Shown: positions 10,067 through 19,734 of the stretch, piece after piece
Numbering within the stretch: the first letter of the stretch is position 1
Layout of the letters: the number at the start of each line of letters is the position of its first letter
Assembly: GCA_019649035.1 (NCBI GenBank)
Contig: BMAT01001238.1
Coordinates: 80,763-102,934, forward strand
Direction of reading: 5' to 3'
DNA: 22,172 bases
DNA from: Elysia marginata
Lineage: Eukaryota > Mollusca > Gastropoda > Plakobranchidae
Notes under the pieces: generated by a model
Seen by the model: the letters and a program-made list of their open reading frames with translations, nothing else
Told to the model about the DNA's origin: nothing
Database searches by the model: none
Made by a program: the position numbers and the translations under genes

Positions 10067-10919
10067 TAAAAAGAAATAATTGTCTCCGACACACTATATT
10101 TTATTTAATGTAGATTACGACCTGCTCGACTGCAATTGCTCCACGCGCAACTTTACCGAAATTGTATGGATGCACATTTTTGCTTGCTGTGTGGTGTATA
10201 TCTTTGCTAGTCTCTGGTCCCGAATTACATGAGCGCCTATCTTAATTTCTATCGTACCTTTTATTATATAATTTTCATCACAATCATCATCCCTCCGAGC
10301 AGGCATCAGTCTCTGAGTAACACAGTATATCGCCACCGTGAAAAAGAAATATACAGCGACTAACTTTTTCAATTGTTTACCTGTGCAAATAAATGTCTAA
10401 GTAAATAGACCGCTCTACTGATACTACAGGGTTTTAGAAAAGGGTTCTGCGGAAAGATTTGTCTCATTCGCCCATACTTTTCTTGCTCGTAACAATGTTA
10501 TGTTCCTAGTCCCTGCTTTCCGATCCGAGTAAATGCATTGGGTGCTGCTGAAGTGTAAGAACTGAGGCAATTGTGTTCACTGTGGTTCGGTATGTTTGAC
10601 TTGTTAATTTGGGTATCTTCGAGTGGACTTAGCGGTTACCTAATTTCTTCTAGCTGCAACCAGCACTATGTAATTTAGGTATACATCTGTACACACTTCA
10701 AACGCTATTTGTAGCAATCGCTTTTTTACCACCATCCTGTCTTTCTTTTTTATAATTATTTTAAGGCGTAGGACACCTATTTCTTTTTTGTATTATTTAT
10801 TCAAATATATTCAAATATGTATATGGTACTAGAAGTTTGAAACAAGATTATACTTAATTATGTCTGTGTGTTTGTCAATATTATTTTTACCCTTCTTATC
10901 ATTCTGTGTATGTGTGTGC
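10067..10919. other. AT-rich non-coding stretch, no gene seen
   Basis: An 85-codon minus-strand frame (10115-10372) has a hydrophobic start that mimics a signal peptide, followed by an Arg-Arg pair. However, it opens at TTG and the first ATG lies about 22 codons in. I do not call it. The rest shows no structure. Confidence 0.5.
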
Positions 10920-11018
10920 CTATTTCTTTCTCACCCCCTCTCTCTTTCTCTGTCTGTCGCTCTCTCTTTAATCTGTCCGTCNNNNNNNNNNNNNNNNNNN
11001 NNNNNNNNNNNNNNNNNN

Positions 11019-11057
<39 letters not shown>

Positions 11058-11078
11058 TCCCTATCTCTATCTCTCTCT
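10920..11078. repeat. CT microsatellite broken by an assembly gap
   Basis: Degenerate CT/TCTG units lie left of the gap. A pure (CT)n run of about 17 units, passing into CTCCCT and TATCTC variants, lies to the right. The true array length is unknown. Confidence 0.95.
10982..11018. other. assembly gap of 37 N
   Basis: Thirty-seven undetermined bases sit inside the CT tract. Frames that cross it contain X residues and have no meaning. Confidence 0.99.
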
Positions 11079-11904
11079 TATTTTGATTATCGTTTGTCAC
11101 TCGCACAACCCCTTATTCAAGTCTTAACATATAATGTCGGCAATGGCAGGTAAACGAAATTCTTTTTCATTTTTTTTTTTGCGGTTTTCTTTTAAATTTA
11201 AAGTTGACCTAAAATCGCACACAAAATTTTGACATAGAGGACTACATTATGTCACACGCGTTATGTATATTGCATATATAGTTTTTTTTTATTTTTTTAA
11301 AGTGTGACTTTATGTTGTAATTTAAGATGCCACCATTTGGCATTCAACGTGAAGATGTCCAGATAACTTTTTGTCTTTGACATTTTAAAAGAGATGAAAA
11401 TTTTTCAATCTCTTGGGAATTTCAGCGTGTTAATTTTATCATAAAATGGTGTAGAGTTGAGAAAACTCGTCTAAGTGTTTTATGAACTTTAGATAAATGG
11501 TAACTGCAACAGATGACACATACAGACGAACCCTCCCGTACCGCCGGTACATAATATTTGTGTTAGATCAACCAAACATATCAAGCTTTGTGAAAAATGA
11601 GACATAAACAGAGTTGAATCTACACGGAACAGAATTGTGTTTGTGTTGGAACTCGCGGAGGTCGCCGCAGAGCATGGTTAATATTATAGACATGTCCTAG
11701 AAGTGTATGATAGTAGTACGTCCAGGTCTTGTGAGTTTGTATGATAGGTGAGTCTGTTGGGTTCTTGTTATCAGTTCCTTATCCAGTCCTGGGTTCTTAC
11801 AATCCCAGGACAAACATGGACCCTGAAGGATCACGTTCTTCATAACAGATCTGTAATCCTGTCCTGTTAAACACCTCTGTGGTGGTAGTGGTACCCCCAA
11901 CCTG
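11079..11904. other. AT-rich non-coding stretch, no gene seen
   Basis: Poly-T runs are common. The only frame of note is a 67-codon one on the minus strand (11697-11900) with no recognisable domain. Confidence 0.5.
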
Positions 11905-11981
11905 TGACTGTTTCTATCTATCGTTCTCTCACTCCCTCTCTCATTCTTTCTCTCTCTCTGACTCTCTGTCTCTCTCTCTCA
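11905..11981. repeat. CT-rich microsatellite
   Basis: TCTATC units, then several (TC)n runs broken by ACTC and GACT interruptions. Confidence 0.9.
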
Positions 11982-12111
11982 CAATTCAGCAGCAGTTATT
12001 TTACTACCTGATCCTCTTCCCCTTTTTGGCGCCTATCTATCTAATAATAAAATATATATTTATTCCTGACTCTTCTCCATTCCCTGTCACCGTGTCTTAG
12101 CTCCCTCCATG

Positions 12112-12226
12112 CTACTAATAACCTTCTTTCTTTGTTTCTTCCCTCTTTATCCATTAATCTATTTATCTGCACACCTGTCTACCTTTCTATCTTTCTTTCT
12201 GTATATCTGTCTGTCTATCTATATTG
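12112..12226. repeat. degenerate TTTC / TCTA / TCTG tract
   Basis: Imperfect tetranucleotide units on the + strand, ending in a cluster of TCTG and TCTA. Confidence 0.8.
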
Positions 12227-12254
12227 ATAGTGTTTATGCTTGTAGCACGCACAC

Positions 12255-12283
12255 ATAATGCTCCAACATCGTTGGAGCATTAT
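12255..12283. repeat. perfect 13-bp inverted repeat (hairpin)
   Basis: The left arm ATAATGCTCCAAC (12255-12267) and right arm GTTGGAGCATTAT (12271-12283) are exact complements around the loop ATC. A perfect 13-bp stem with a 3-base loop is unlikely by chance in 22 kb, roughly one in a hundred or less by my estimate. It is too short for a microRNA precursor. It could be a fold-back remnant of a transposon end, or cruciform-prone DNA. Confidence 0.9.
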
Positions 12284-12342
12284 TAACATAACTCATAACT
12301 GAAACTCTTGAGAGTAGACATAAAGAAACAATGTAGTTGGAT

Positions 12343-12376
12343 TTACATGTATATCTATCTATATGTCTATTTATCC
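12343..12376. repeat. short TCTA-rich tract
   Basis: A few ATCT/TCTA units with TGTC variants. A + frame (12308-12535) crosses it and is not called. Confidence 0.7.
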
Positions 12377-12586
12377 TTCTTCATCTGTATTTTCTCTCCA
12401 TCGTTTAGCTATCATACCACCTGTTCAGTTCTGCTTCAACCCTTTGGTGTTCGTTTGCACAAAATGTACACACAGTACATGTATTTGATGATAAAATTAT
12501 TCATCGGCTTTATATCCTTGTCTCTTTTTTATTAACTCCCTTCTTGCCGCCTTGCCTCTTCCATTTCACATTTCTATGTATGTCTG

Positions 12587-12661
12587 TTTCTCTCTCTCTC
12601 TCTCTCTCTCCATCTCTCTCTCACTCTCTTTCTCTCTCTCCCTCTTTCTCTCTCTCCTCTC
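12587..12661. repeat. (TC)n microsatellite
   Basis: Long CT runs with CATC, CACT and CCCT interruptions over about 75 bases. Confidence 0.95.
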
Positions 12662-12963
12662 TGCCATTGTAGTTTTTCTGTGCTTCGCGTTTTTTTTTAA
12701 ATTCAGAATCGTCGTTCAGTCAATAATCTTACCAAACACAGATCTGCCTTGATGCATTGCAAGACTGTCGCGACTCTAAGCAGAAATCAATGATACTCTT
12801 AATACTAGCCTCGTTCGAACAAATTTTGTTTAGAAAGATGAAAGGTGGAGACAAGTTGCCTGTAGAATGCATGTATAAATAATTACCCAGTTCCAACAGT
12901 CTCAAAATATCACACTCCTAGCCTTTTCTCTCAAGACGCAGCAGTTTATCTGTTTAGAATAAA
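12662..12963. other. AT-rich non-coding stretch, no gene seen
   Basis: No frame, repeat or RNA gene that I can support. Confidence 0.5.
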
Positions 12964-13081
12964 TATCTATTGTTTTTCAGAGTATGGATTGCGATATACT
13001 AGATTGATTAGTTAATACATGTATCTATTGTTTTTCAGAGTATGGATTGCGATATACTAGATTGATTAGTTAATACATGTA
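12964..13081. repeat. exact 58-bp tandem duplication
   Basis: Bases 12964-13023 match 13022-13081 without a mismatch, so the period is 58 and there are just over two copies. Each copy carries a pyrimidine run ending in TTTTTCAG followed by AGTATGG, which resembles a 3' splice acceptor. Absence of any difference points to a recent duplication or a collapsed or duplicated assembly region. Confidence 0.97.
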
Positions 13082-13495
13082 GTTAGGTTTTGAATTTTTT
13101 ATTTCGATTTATTTATAAGCGTTGATATATTTCATGCACGTCGGACTTTAGAAAATAAATCAGCATCAGTAGTCAAAATAATCTTTGATGCAGGCTTATT
13201 GAATAACTACTGTACCAGCATTGTTTTAATGTGAAAGATTTAAGGCAAAATTAGCACTGGATTGAAGTAGGCTTAAATTTAAAATGGCCTAAAGTGTTTG
13301 CCTCGACAATGTTTCAACCCTCGACTTATATTAGCTTCGGCATCCACCGCTTTGCCATTCAAAGAAATGTTGCCTTAAGTTATACTAGCACTGGCAAAGG
13401 GCACTGGCGATCTCTTTGGTATAAAATTGATGTTACTGATATCTGGCCTGTCCGCGCAGAGAAAGATAACGGAGTTAATGATGACGATACCTGAT
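13082..13495. other. non-coding stretch, no gene seen
   Basis: A 66-codon + frame (13294-13494) opens at TTG, with its first ATG a few codons in. It has no recognisable domain. Confidence 0.45.
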
Positions 13496-13569
13496 TGACC
13501 TCACTGGCCTCCGCCAGAGGGTTCATTATAGGTGACCTTTCAAGAGAGGTTACCAAAGGTCAAAGTTGA
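13496..13569. promoter_or_regulatory. cluster of nuclear-receptor-like half-sites (candidate)
   Basis: In 74 bases I see TGACCT (13496-13501), GGTGACC (13531-13537), GGTTACC (13548-13554) and AGGTCAAAGTTGA (13557-13569). The last matches the HNF4/RXR DR1 pattern RGGNCAAAGKYCA at 12 of 13 positions. GACCTTT (13534-13540) and AAAGGTC (13555-13561) are also complementary arms. AGGTCA-type half-sites bind nuclear receptors in animals. The clustering is visible in the sequence, but function is inference. Confidence 0.35.
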
Positions 13570-14484
13570 AGCTCAAAAATTATTTTCAATGCTTTAATCC
13601 TCGCAACTGTTTTATCTCAACCAATATATTATGGTGGCGGCTGTCTTTCTATATTTCTGTGTATTTCTTTATTTCTATCTATTATTATATTTACATACCT
13701 CTCCTATTAAATTCTAGGTACATGATTTACTGTGTCGGTGTTCATCATTATACTTGTAATTATTTTGTTTCTCTCACTGTCATTTTAAGAAAGGCCAGAC
13801 CTGTGTGAGGTTTTGGGTTTCATCCCTTTGATCAAGAATTTGGGTTTGCTATCTTGTCGAAACTTCCCTTTTATCTTTGAGATTTACACCTGCCACCATC
13901 TACGCCCCCTATTCCGGAACATTCCATGCTCGTTAAACTTGACTTATATTCAGTTTTCAAAACACTCATATCTCCAAAGCCTCGTTCAAAGCTATGAAAA
14001 AGCAATTTGGAGCTTTTTGTTTTTGTAACAGCTCTCATCATTCCCCAACGTTGTGAAGTGGGAAGCCCACAACTTGATTCATAAGATCTAATAAATCTGG
14101 ATCCTTGTTTTAATATTCTATTAACATGGTTAGCTTCGGTATATCCAAAAACTTGTTCTTATCTGTTCTTTTTTTATCAGTAAAGTTAAGAAGGTCTGTA
14201 TCTTTTTTCCCCTTTTTTTGGTGGATCTTTGTAGCTGCGTGTACAGAATAAGAAGGAGGGTGTTTGTGAAGGTCGGGGGGAGGGGGTTCTTGTTTGTGGT
14301 TGAAAAAAAAAGAGATTATTTGTGTTTATTTTTTTGTTTTACTTGACTTTTAAGCCTTCTGTTAACCACATTTTGCAAGAAATGATAGGCCCGAACGATA
14401 AGGCATTGAAATAAATGGATAAATGGATTGTTATCTTCCTGTTGACAGTTTTAAAATCAACAATAAGGCACCAGTCTCCGAAAT
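13570..14484. other. AT-rich non-coding stretch, no gene seen
   Basis: It holds + frames of 71-80 codons (13566-13808 and 13813-14028) with no recognisable domain. A G-rich segment lies near 14270-14288, with runs of six and five G. Confidence 0.5.
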
Positions 14485-14530
14485 GCTCTCTTCTCTCCCT
14501 TTCTCTTTCTTTCTCTGCCCCCTCCCCCCT
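14485..14530. repeat. pyrimidine-rich low-complexity tract
   Basis: CT and TTTC units followed by a C-rich run. Two Ser/Phe-rich + frames cross it. Confidence 0.75.
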
Positions 14531-15219
14531 TGCACACTTTTTCTTTATTTATTTTTCTCTCGAAATGACTTCACACTTTTGTTTTTATTGGAAAGCCACA
14601 CGGTCCAGTATGCTACACATCTCTTACACCCCTTAAACTATACATGCACATAGCCATCTAGCAAAAGGCTTGGGTTCTTCTTTTTTTGTGTTTTCGCTTT
14701 CACGATTAGAATTATTTAATATCCAGGATGAGACTGGATAAAACACATTCCTTGCAAACGCCATGAAATTTTGGAGATTTCGGGCTTCCTTGTTACTTCT
14801 TCCCTCTCCGAGAGCTGGTGAGTGTACACCAATGCCACTATTGTGTTGAACTCAGGCACCAGGTATTGCTAAATATTTGCTCATACTTCGCAAAGAAAAG
14901 AAGTCCATTGAGGCCAGGCGACGAGTTCAGGGATGGCGTGTATTGTTGCGCGCGTTTCTTTCTTTCTGTTTTCCTCCTTTTCCTCTCTTTTTCTGATCCT
15001 ATTCTATTTCTGTTTACAATTGACTATGAAATTGAATTTTTGGGCACCACAGAGTTATGTTCTCGAGTGGTTTAATTTCATTTTGAAACGTGGAACCGCA
15101 GCGGGGTTACTCTTCATGCATGGGATTTCTAAATCGTTACTATCAACATCATATCTCAATCTTAGACCCGATTACATATATTTTATGCATGCATGCAAGA
15201 CTTCTGTGCCGACAATTCC
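14531..15219. other. non-coding stretch, no gene seen
   Basis: It contains a short TTTC/CCTT tract near 14955-15000 and an ATGC repeat at 15184-15195. Two overlapping + frames of 85 and 96 codons in different phases (14818-15223) show no domain. Confidence 0.5.
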
Positions 15220-15475
15220 TTAATGAACCCTACCCTTCCTCTATCTTTTTCTCCCACATTTACCTTTTTCTCTTTGTGTTTGACTAATTTCTTGTTTTTT
15301 AAGGCTCTTTCCGTTCTTGTATTTTTGTCACCATCAATCTTTTTCTCTTCTGAACATTAGCCTACATCTACTTCTTTCTACTTCGCCTAATCTTTCTTCA
15401 CTCCTAATTCCGTCTCCCTACCCCTTTTCCTTCCTTTTCCCAATTCACCCACTTTCTCTCTGTACTCCTTACGAC
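15220..15475. repeat. long pyrimidine-rich tract
   Basis: About 250 bases on the + strand made mostly of C and T without a fixed unit. It looks like a strongly decayed microsatellite or a polypyrimidine-rich intron segment. Confidence 0.65.
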
Positions 15476-15690
15476 CGTCCCAATGGCCGCTATCAATCTC
15501 TGACCGGAAGCTGCAAGTGAGCGGCAGTCAGGTCCATTGTAGCAATTACTTCCGGTTGGCCTGTTGTCCACTGTCTGCAGCCAGGCCAGACCAGAACACT
15601 GGCATCCGTGCCTAGATCTACCTCGCTCGGCTGGCTCGGTGTAGAGTGTGGGCGGTCTCAGTCCAAACTTAGCCTGAAACTGAAACATTT
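15476..15690. other. GC-richer island, unassigned
   Basis: GC content rises sharply compared with the pyrimidine tract on its left and the AT-rich DNA on its right. ACCGGAAG (15503-15510) and CTTCCGGT (15549-15556) form an 8-bp inverted repeat with a 38-base spacer. A 94-codon minus-strand frame (15404-15688) covers it but has no recognisable domain and runs on into the CT tract. It may be a piece of an unrecognised transposon or an exon. Confidence 0.4.
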
Positions 15691-16071
15691 AGAATCTATA
15701 TCTTTCTTGGCTCTCCTTCCTTCCATATGACAATGCGTGTGGGTATGGTGCGAACATTTTGGTATGTCGTGCAAACAAAGAGTCTTTTTAAATCTGTCAT
15801 AAGATCCCTTGTTCATGAAAAGGAAATGCCTTTATGTCTTCATGATTAAAAAGAAATATCATATTTTTTAAACCTGGCGAGGTTTTTTCTGTAAGGTCAA
15901 AAATGTAAATATCGTAACTTGATTATGGCATGTGCTGTAACTATAATTATATCTCAAAGACTTTATAGAGACGTAGGAGACTTTAAAATAAACAGCCATT
16001 TACCTACTTATGTTGAAACGCAGGGGTATGTGAATTTGTATAGTTTTCAGTGTTTTAGAAAGAACGAAGAC
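15691..16071. other. AT-rich non-coding stretch, no gene seen
   Basis: No supported frame or repeat. Confidence 0.5.
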
Positions 16072-16110
16072 AGAAAGGGAGATATAGAGAATGAGAGAGA
16101 GAGAGAAAGT
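16072..16110. repeat. short (GA)n tract
   Basis: GAGATA and GAGAGA units. It is one of only two purine-oriented tracts on the + strand. Confidence 0.8.
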
Positions 16111-16899
16111 CCCAATGGAACGGATCTTCTGACCTGAAAGCCTCCTTTTTCCTATTCATTCACCTCCTCTTTCTACTTCTTACGATCGTCCAGACAAGAC
16201 CGAGTGGCTAATGCTAGACCCTGGGGTTATGTTTTGTTCATCCTAATTTTTTAAAAATTTTTAAATTATGGTCTTCTTTGTACAGCTTCTAAATGAGATC
16301 ATTGCTTAAGACACTTTGATTTTCCCTAGGTCTATTGCGTCAGTGTATCTTTAAACAACGTAAGTGAGTAAAACAAGGATAGGAAATCGAAGCAGGTTGA
16401 AAGGCTCCGGTGAAGAAGAAAAACGAACGTTGTAAGAAAATTTTTTATTAATATTACGAAAAAAAATTAAACCTTAACATTTTCTACCGTGCAGAGGTCT
16501 AATGATTCGCAGTGTGGTTTTTTTTTAATTGTCTGCAGACGTATTGATTCCGTCCCGCTATGGATTCTTATTAATTTGGATCTTGACGTTTTATGTTGAG
16601 GGACAACCACTGGTGGCTTTGCAATGTCAACATTGCGCACTATAAATTTTGTCTCAGTAAACATCATAATTCAAGGGATTTATTAATGTAATTGTTTAAT
16701 CAATTTGAGCATAACCTGAAAAAACATGTAAAAGGCTTAAATTCAGTCTCGGAAAATTCCCTTTTGTTGAACTTTTCATGATGTTATTTTTTGCAACGCG
16801 TGTGGAGAATGATTATCTAGAAGGCTAGAATTATTTTATTCTGTAATTTTATATTTATTTGATTAAGTTTGCATTAAAATATTTTACCGAGCAAAAAAA
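16111..16899. other. AT-rich non-coding stretch, no gene seen
   Basis: It contains a near-perfect 16-base inverted repeat GCAATGT-CA-ACATTGC at 16621-16636. A 66-codon minus-strand frame (16467-16667) has no recognisable domain. Confidence 0.5.
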
Positions 16900-17165
16900 A
16901 AAACTGGCACTGGCGACCAACGCTGTCTCTCACATTCCCTTTGGTCTTCGCTATGGCATGGCGTCGACGACGCTTAAGTCATAAATCTGAGGAGAGTAAC
17001 AGCCCTTGATCCTTAAGTACACTCCCCTGTCAATGGTCCACTCGAGTAGAAGTGAGAGCCAACATTGGGCTGGTAAACTCCTCCTGGACTCAGCAATAAT
17101 ATCTTCTCTGCCCTGAACCAACACTTCACACTCTATGATTCTCCAACATCCAATGGAAGCACCAG
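16900..17165. other. GC-richer segment, unassigned
   Basis: C-rich, less AT-biased sequence begins right after an A-run at about 16893-16902. An abrupt change of composition beside an A-run could mark the edge of an inserted element on the opposite strand. I found no tRNA boxes, domain or end repeats to confirm this. Confidence 0.3.
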
Positions 17166-18024
17166 ACTCGGGCTTTGATTGTTATGATTTTACCTGGTTT
17201 TTCGGTCTACATCATCTTTAGCCAGTTGCTTTCAACACAATGTTTTTTTTTTGTGCTGTCCGGTAGTCAGACAATAGAAAAGAACTCTCTGAAGACATGG
17301 TCAATTAAGAATTGTCACATTTTAAAACTTTAAACGTATAATTATCTCATTTTCTTGAGGGGTGGGGCGGAGGGGTTGTTCAAAAGGAATCCATAAGCTT
17401 CGGTATAAACAAATGGACTCAAAAGCGATTTTGATTAATTTTAAAACTTGCATTCATTTATCTCGGTTTTGTTTTCTTAAACTACTTCAACAGTTAGAGA
17501 CTTTGTTGGTTTTTTTCACACAGCCGATACAGAAACCATGTAGTTAAGACAGGATATTTTTCTTATTTGACTTTCCCAATGCAGATACCCAAGAAGCTAA
17601 GAGGGCTTTGAATAACAAAACAAGTGAAATGTCGATACCGATCAAGCTGGTATTATGTTGGTCAAGGCGCATCAAAGAGGTCCGCGGGGTATTGTAATGT
17701 ACAGCCAATTAAAACGATATAAGGTTCCCTTTGTATCATCTTTCATTTCAGCGTACATGTTTCAAAAAATCTCTCGTCCCTTTACAAGCAACCAAACAGT
17801 ATGTCGGTATGTGCCGTGTGGTATAATTGTTAAATAAAGCTCAACATTGCATCATCTAGGAAAAGACACAGCCAGAAGATTTCAATACTTGCAGGTATTT
17901 CAAAGCTTTCGATACATCGGCACAGCTGCAGAATAAATAGACAAGAGAACAACTGTCAGGAAGTGTTCTGGTTCCGCATTACGTTGATTTGTTTTCGGAT
18001 TATTCTACAAGTACCCGACTAACG
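17166..18024. other. AT-rich non-coding stretch, no gene seen
   Basis: Two + frames of about 60 codons (17362-17547 and 17655-17837) show no domain. A G-rich motif lies at 17359-17375. Confidence 0.5.
17359..17375 (+). other. imperfect G-quadruplex-like motif
   Basis: G4-T-G4-C-G2-A-G4. Only three tracts reach four G and the remaining one has two, so a two-tetrad fold is the most that can be proposed. Confidence 0.3.
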
Positions 18025-18390
18025 TTATAGGGCGAGAATGTGTATCATCACTGAAGCGCCCGCCACCCGCACCGCCATGCATAGACTTTGTTTTATATTG
18101 GTACGCCTGGGCCATGAACGTATCCCGAAGTTGCTAGGATTAGGAGACTTTCGGCCCAGTGTGTACCGGGTAATTGTTGACACAACTAGTGTGTGGTTAG
18201 TGGGTAATATTGACACGAGTTGTGAGAGACCAGTTGGTAATGTTGACACGAGTGGTCTATGACCTGTGGCTAAATGTTGACTTAGCTTGCTCAGAGACAC
18301 AATGTTCCTCTCGGCACCAAATACTCTCTGAAAGGCCGATTTGGTAAAATGAAAACATAAATATTGATTTGACTTATTCACTGGGTGCAT
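18025..18390 (-). other. 121-codon open frame with 11-residue repeats, doubtful gene
   Basis: This is the longest minus-strand frame and it opens at a true ATG (18388-18390). Its middle translates the 33-bp repeat as successive 11-residue units: SLSKLSQHLAT, GHRPLVSTLPT, GLSQLVSILPT and NHTLVVSTITR. The rest has no recognisable domain and no clear signal peptide or membrane segment. A 33-bp period automatically keeps one frame open, so repeat amplification alone can explain the length. It could be a small lineage-specific protein or an exon, but I lean against a gene. Confidence 0.2.
18168..18290. repeat. imperfect 33-bp tandem repeat, about 3.5 copies
   Basis: The word T(G/A)TTGA recurs at 18175, 18208, 18241 and 18275, at spacings of 33, 33 and 34 bases. 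Each copy begins with a GGTAAT-like word and continues with TTGACAC and AGT-like words. Copies 2 and 3 are the most alike. It is a small, diverged minisatellite. Confidence 0.8.
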
Positions 18391-18504
18391 CTCCTAAAGC
18401 CTAGATTCGCGCTAGGGTAACAGATGCTGAGAGTCAATATCGCAGTAAAACTGTCATTAAAAGATTGGCTCTTGAGTTTGGAGTATAAAACGCACAAACA
18501 ATTG

Positions 18505-18573
18505 ACTAATCGGACTACTCCGTATAAGCATCCCCAGGAAGCTTAGGGGACGTTAAACACAACTAATCGGACT
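18505..18573. repeat. 12-bp direct repeat pair
   Basis: ACTAATCGGACT occurs at 18505-18516 and again at 18562-18573, 57 bases apart. Between them lies GGGGACGTTAAACAC, a word that reminds me of invertebrate SINE tails. I cannot confirm that from the sequence. Confidence 0.55.
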
Positions 18574-18609
18574 GTTAAAGACGCCTGGCGGGGGATTTTA
18601 TAAGAGCTT

Positions 18610-18720
18610 ACCTCTCAATCCCTCTATCTCTGTCTTTGTCTCTCTCTATCTATATCTATCTATCTATCTATCTCTTTTTTATTTTTTTCTCCCTCTTTAT
18701 TCTCTTTCACTCCCTCTCAT
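18610..18720. repeat. compound CT / TCTA microsatellite
   Basis: CT units lead into a (TCTA)n core at about 18646-18672, followed by T-rich and CTCC units. Confidence 0.95.
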
Positions 18721-19440
18721 TAGGTTATGATGAGTTGATAGTGTATTTCAAATTTTCAGTTCATTCATTTACGCGTGCATTTTGACTTGATCATAACTTA
18801 AAACGTTAAATAAAATTTTCTCATTTCGCAGTGCTACCTTATGCTATATCTTCTTCTTTTCTTTGCGAAGATGCTTAAAATAGAATTTTGATGTTAATCC
18901 TGATTTTTTTTTAATTCGTTGAATGTCAAAATCAGTGAAAGCGCCCGCAGCTTTCCGATCAGGCTCTGGGTCTCTTTATAAGTCCACGTTAATTAATTGT
19001 TATAATAAGTCCTACTGGACTTAAGTTGGATGGGCATCAGCTAATATAGCAGCTTTAGTTTAAGTCTAAATAGACGATTATCCCTAAAAAAATTCAGCGA
19101 GAGTTATCCTCCTTGACTTACTGACATTTCACCAACAGCAGTGATGGAGAAATATAGTAAAAAAACGTGAAAAAGCAAGGAAAATAGATGATAAAACTAT
19201 TAATAATGATGATGAAGCTGATTATAATTAGCACATTCGTTCTTAGCACTATAATTGTTGTTTTTGTGATTTAATCGTCAAGTGTTTATATCAATTTATT
19301 TATTCTTTTTTTCTAGTAAAATAAGCTTACACATTTTTTTTGCGGGTGTAAGTAAATAATGTAAGATTGGTCTCCACATCAATAAAACAGCTGTGAAACA
19401 TGACTGTATATTACTTTGCTCAGTATAAATTATATCATTT
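18721..19440. other. AT-rich non-coding stretch, no gene seen
   Basis: No open frame of 60 codons or more. No repeat was found by eye. Confidence 0.55.
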
Positions 19441-19493
19441 TATCTAGATTTATAATTTAAATACCGATCCATTTCTATTAGATCTATGCAGAA

Positions 19494-19516
19494 ATCTAGA
19501 TTCTAGATCTAGATCT
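19494..19516. repeat. TCTAGA / AGATCT cluster
   Basis: Overlapping TCTAGA and AGATCT palindromes form a short array. Further TCTAGAT and TAGATCT words lie near 19443, 19479 and 19592, and a 12-bp version lies at 9814-9825. Confidence 0.7.
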
Positions 19517-19734
19517 ACACAGATTTTGTTTTTTCTTTTCACCTGCGATTAGGTTGCTTATCTAAATTTGCAGATTTGCTAAAATGCTACCTAGATCTAC
19601 ATCATCATGTTATGTTTGTTGGTGTCTAAACTAACTTGATCTAAGGTTTTTAAGTTAAAAGTCACTTTTAACGATAGCTTTGTTTATTTTTCGAGTCAGC
19701 AGAAAACAAAATTTAATGCACCGATCGAAGTATG

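Noticed and set aside
10115..10372. 85-codon minus-strand frame as a secreted peptide precursor (hydrophobic start, Arg-Arg site)
   Set aside because: It opens at TTG. The first ATG comes after the hydrophobic part, so the signal-like segment would not be translated.
10858..11153. Frames across 10858-11153 on both strands
   Set aside because: They cross the 37-N gap and the CT repeat, so the residues are meaningless.
13381..16925. Shared 11-base word GGCACTGGCGA near 13401 and 16907 as a dispersed repeat
   Set aside because: Flanking bases do not align. Dozens of shared 11-mers are expected by chance in a window of this size.
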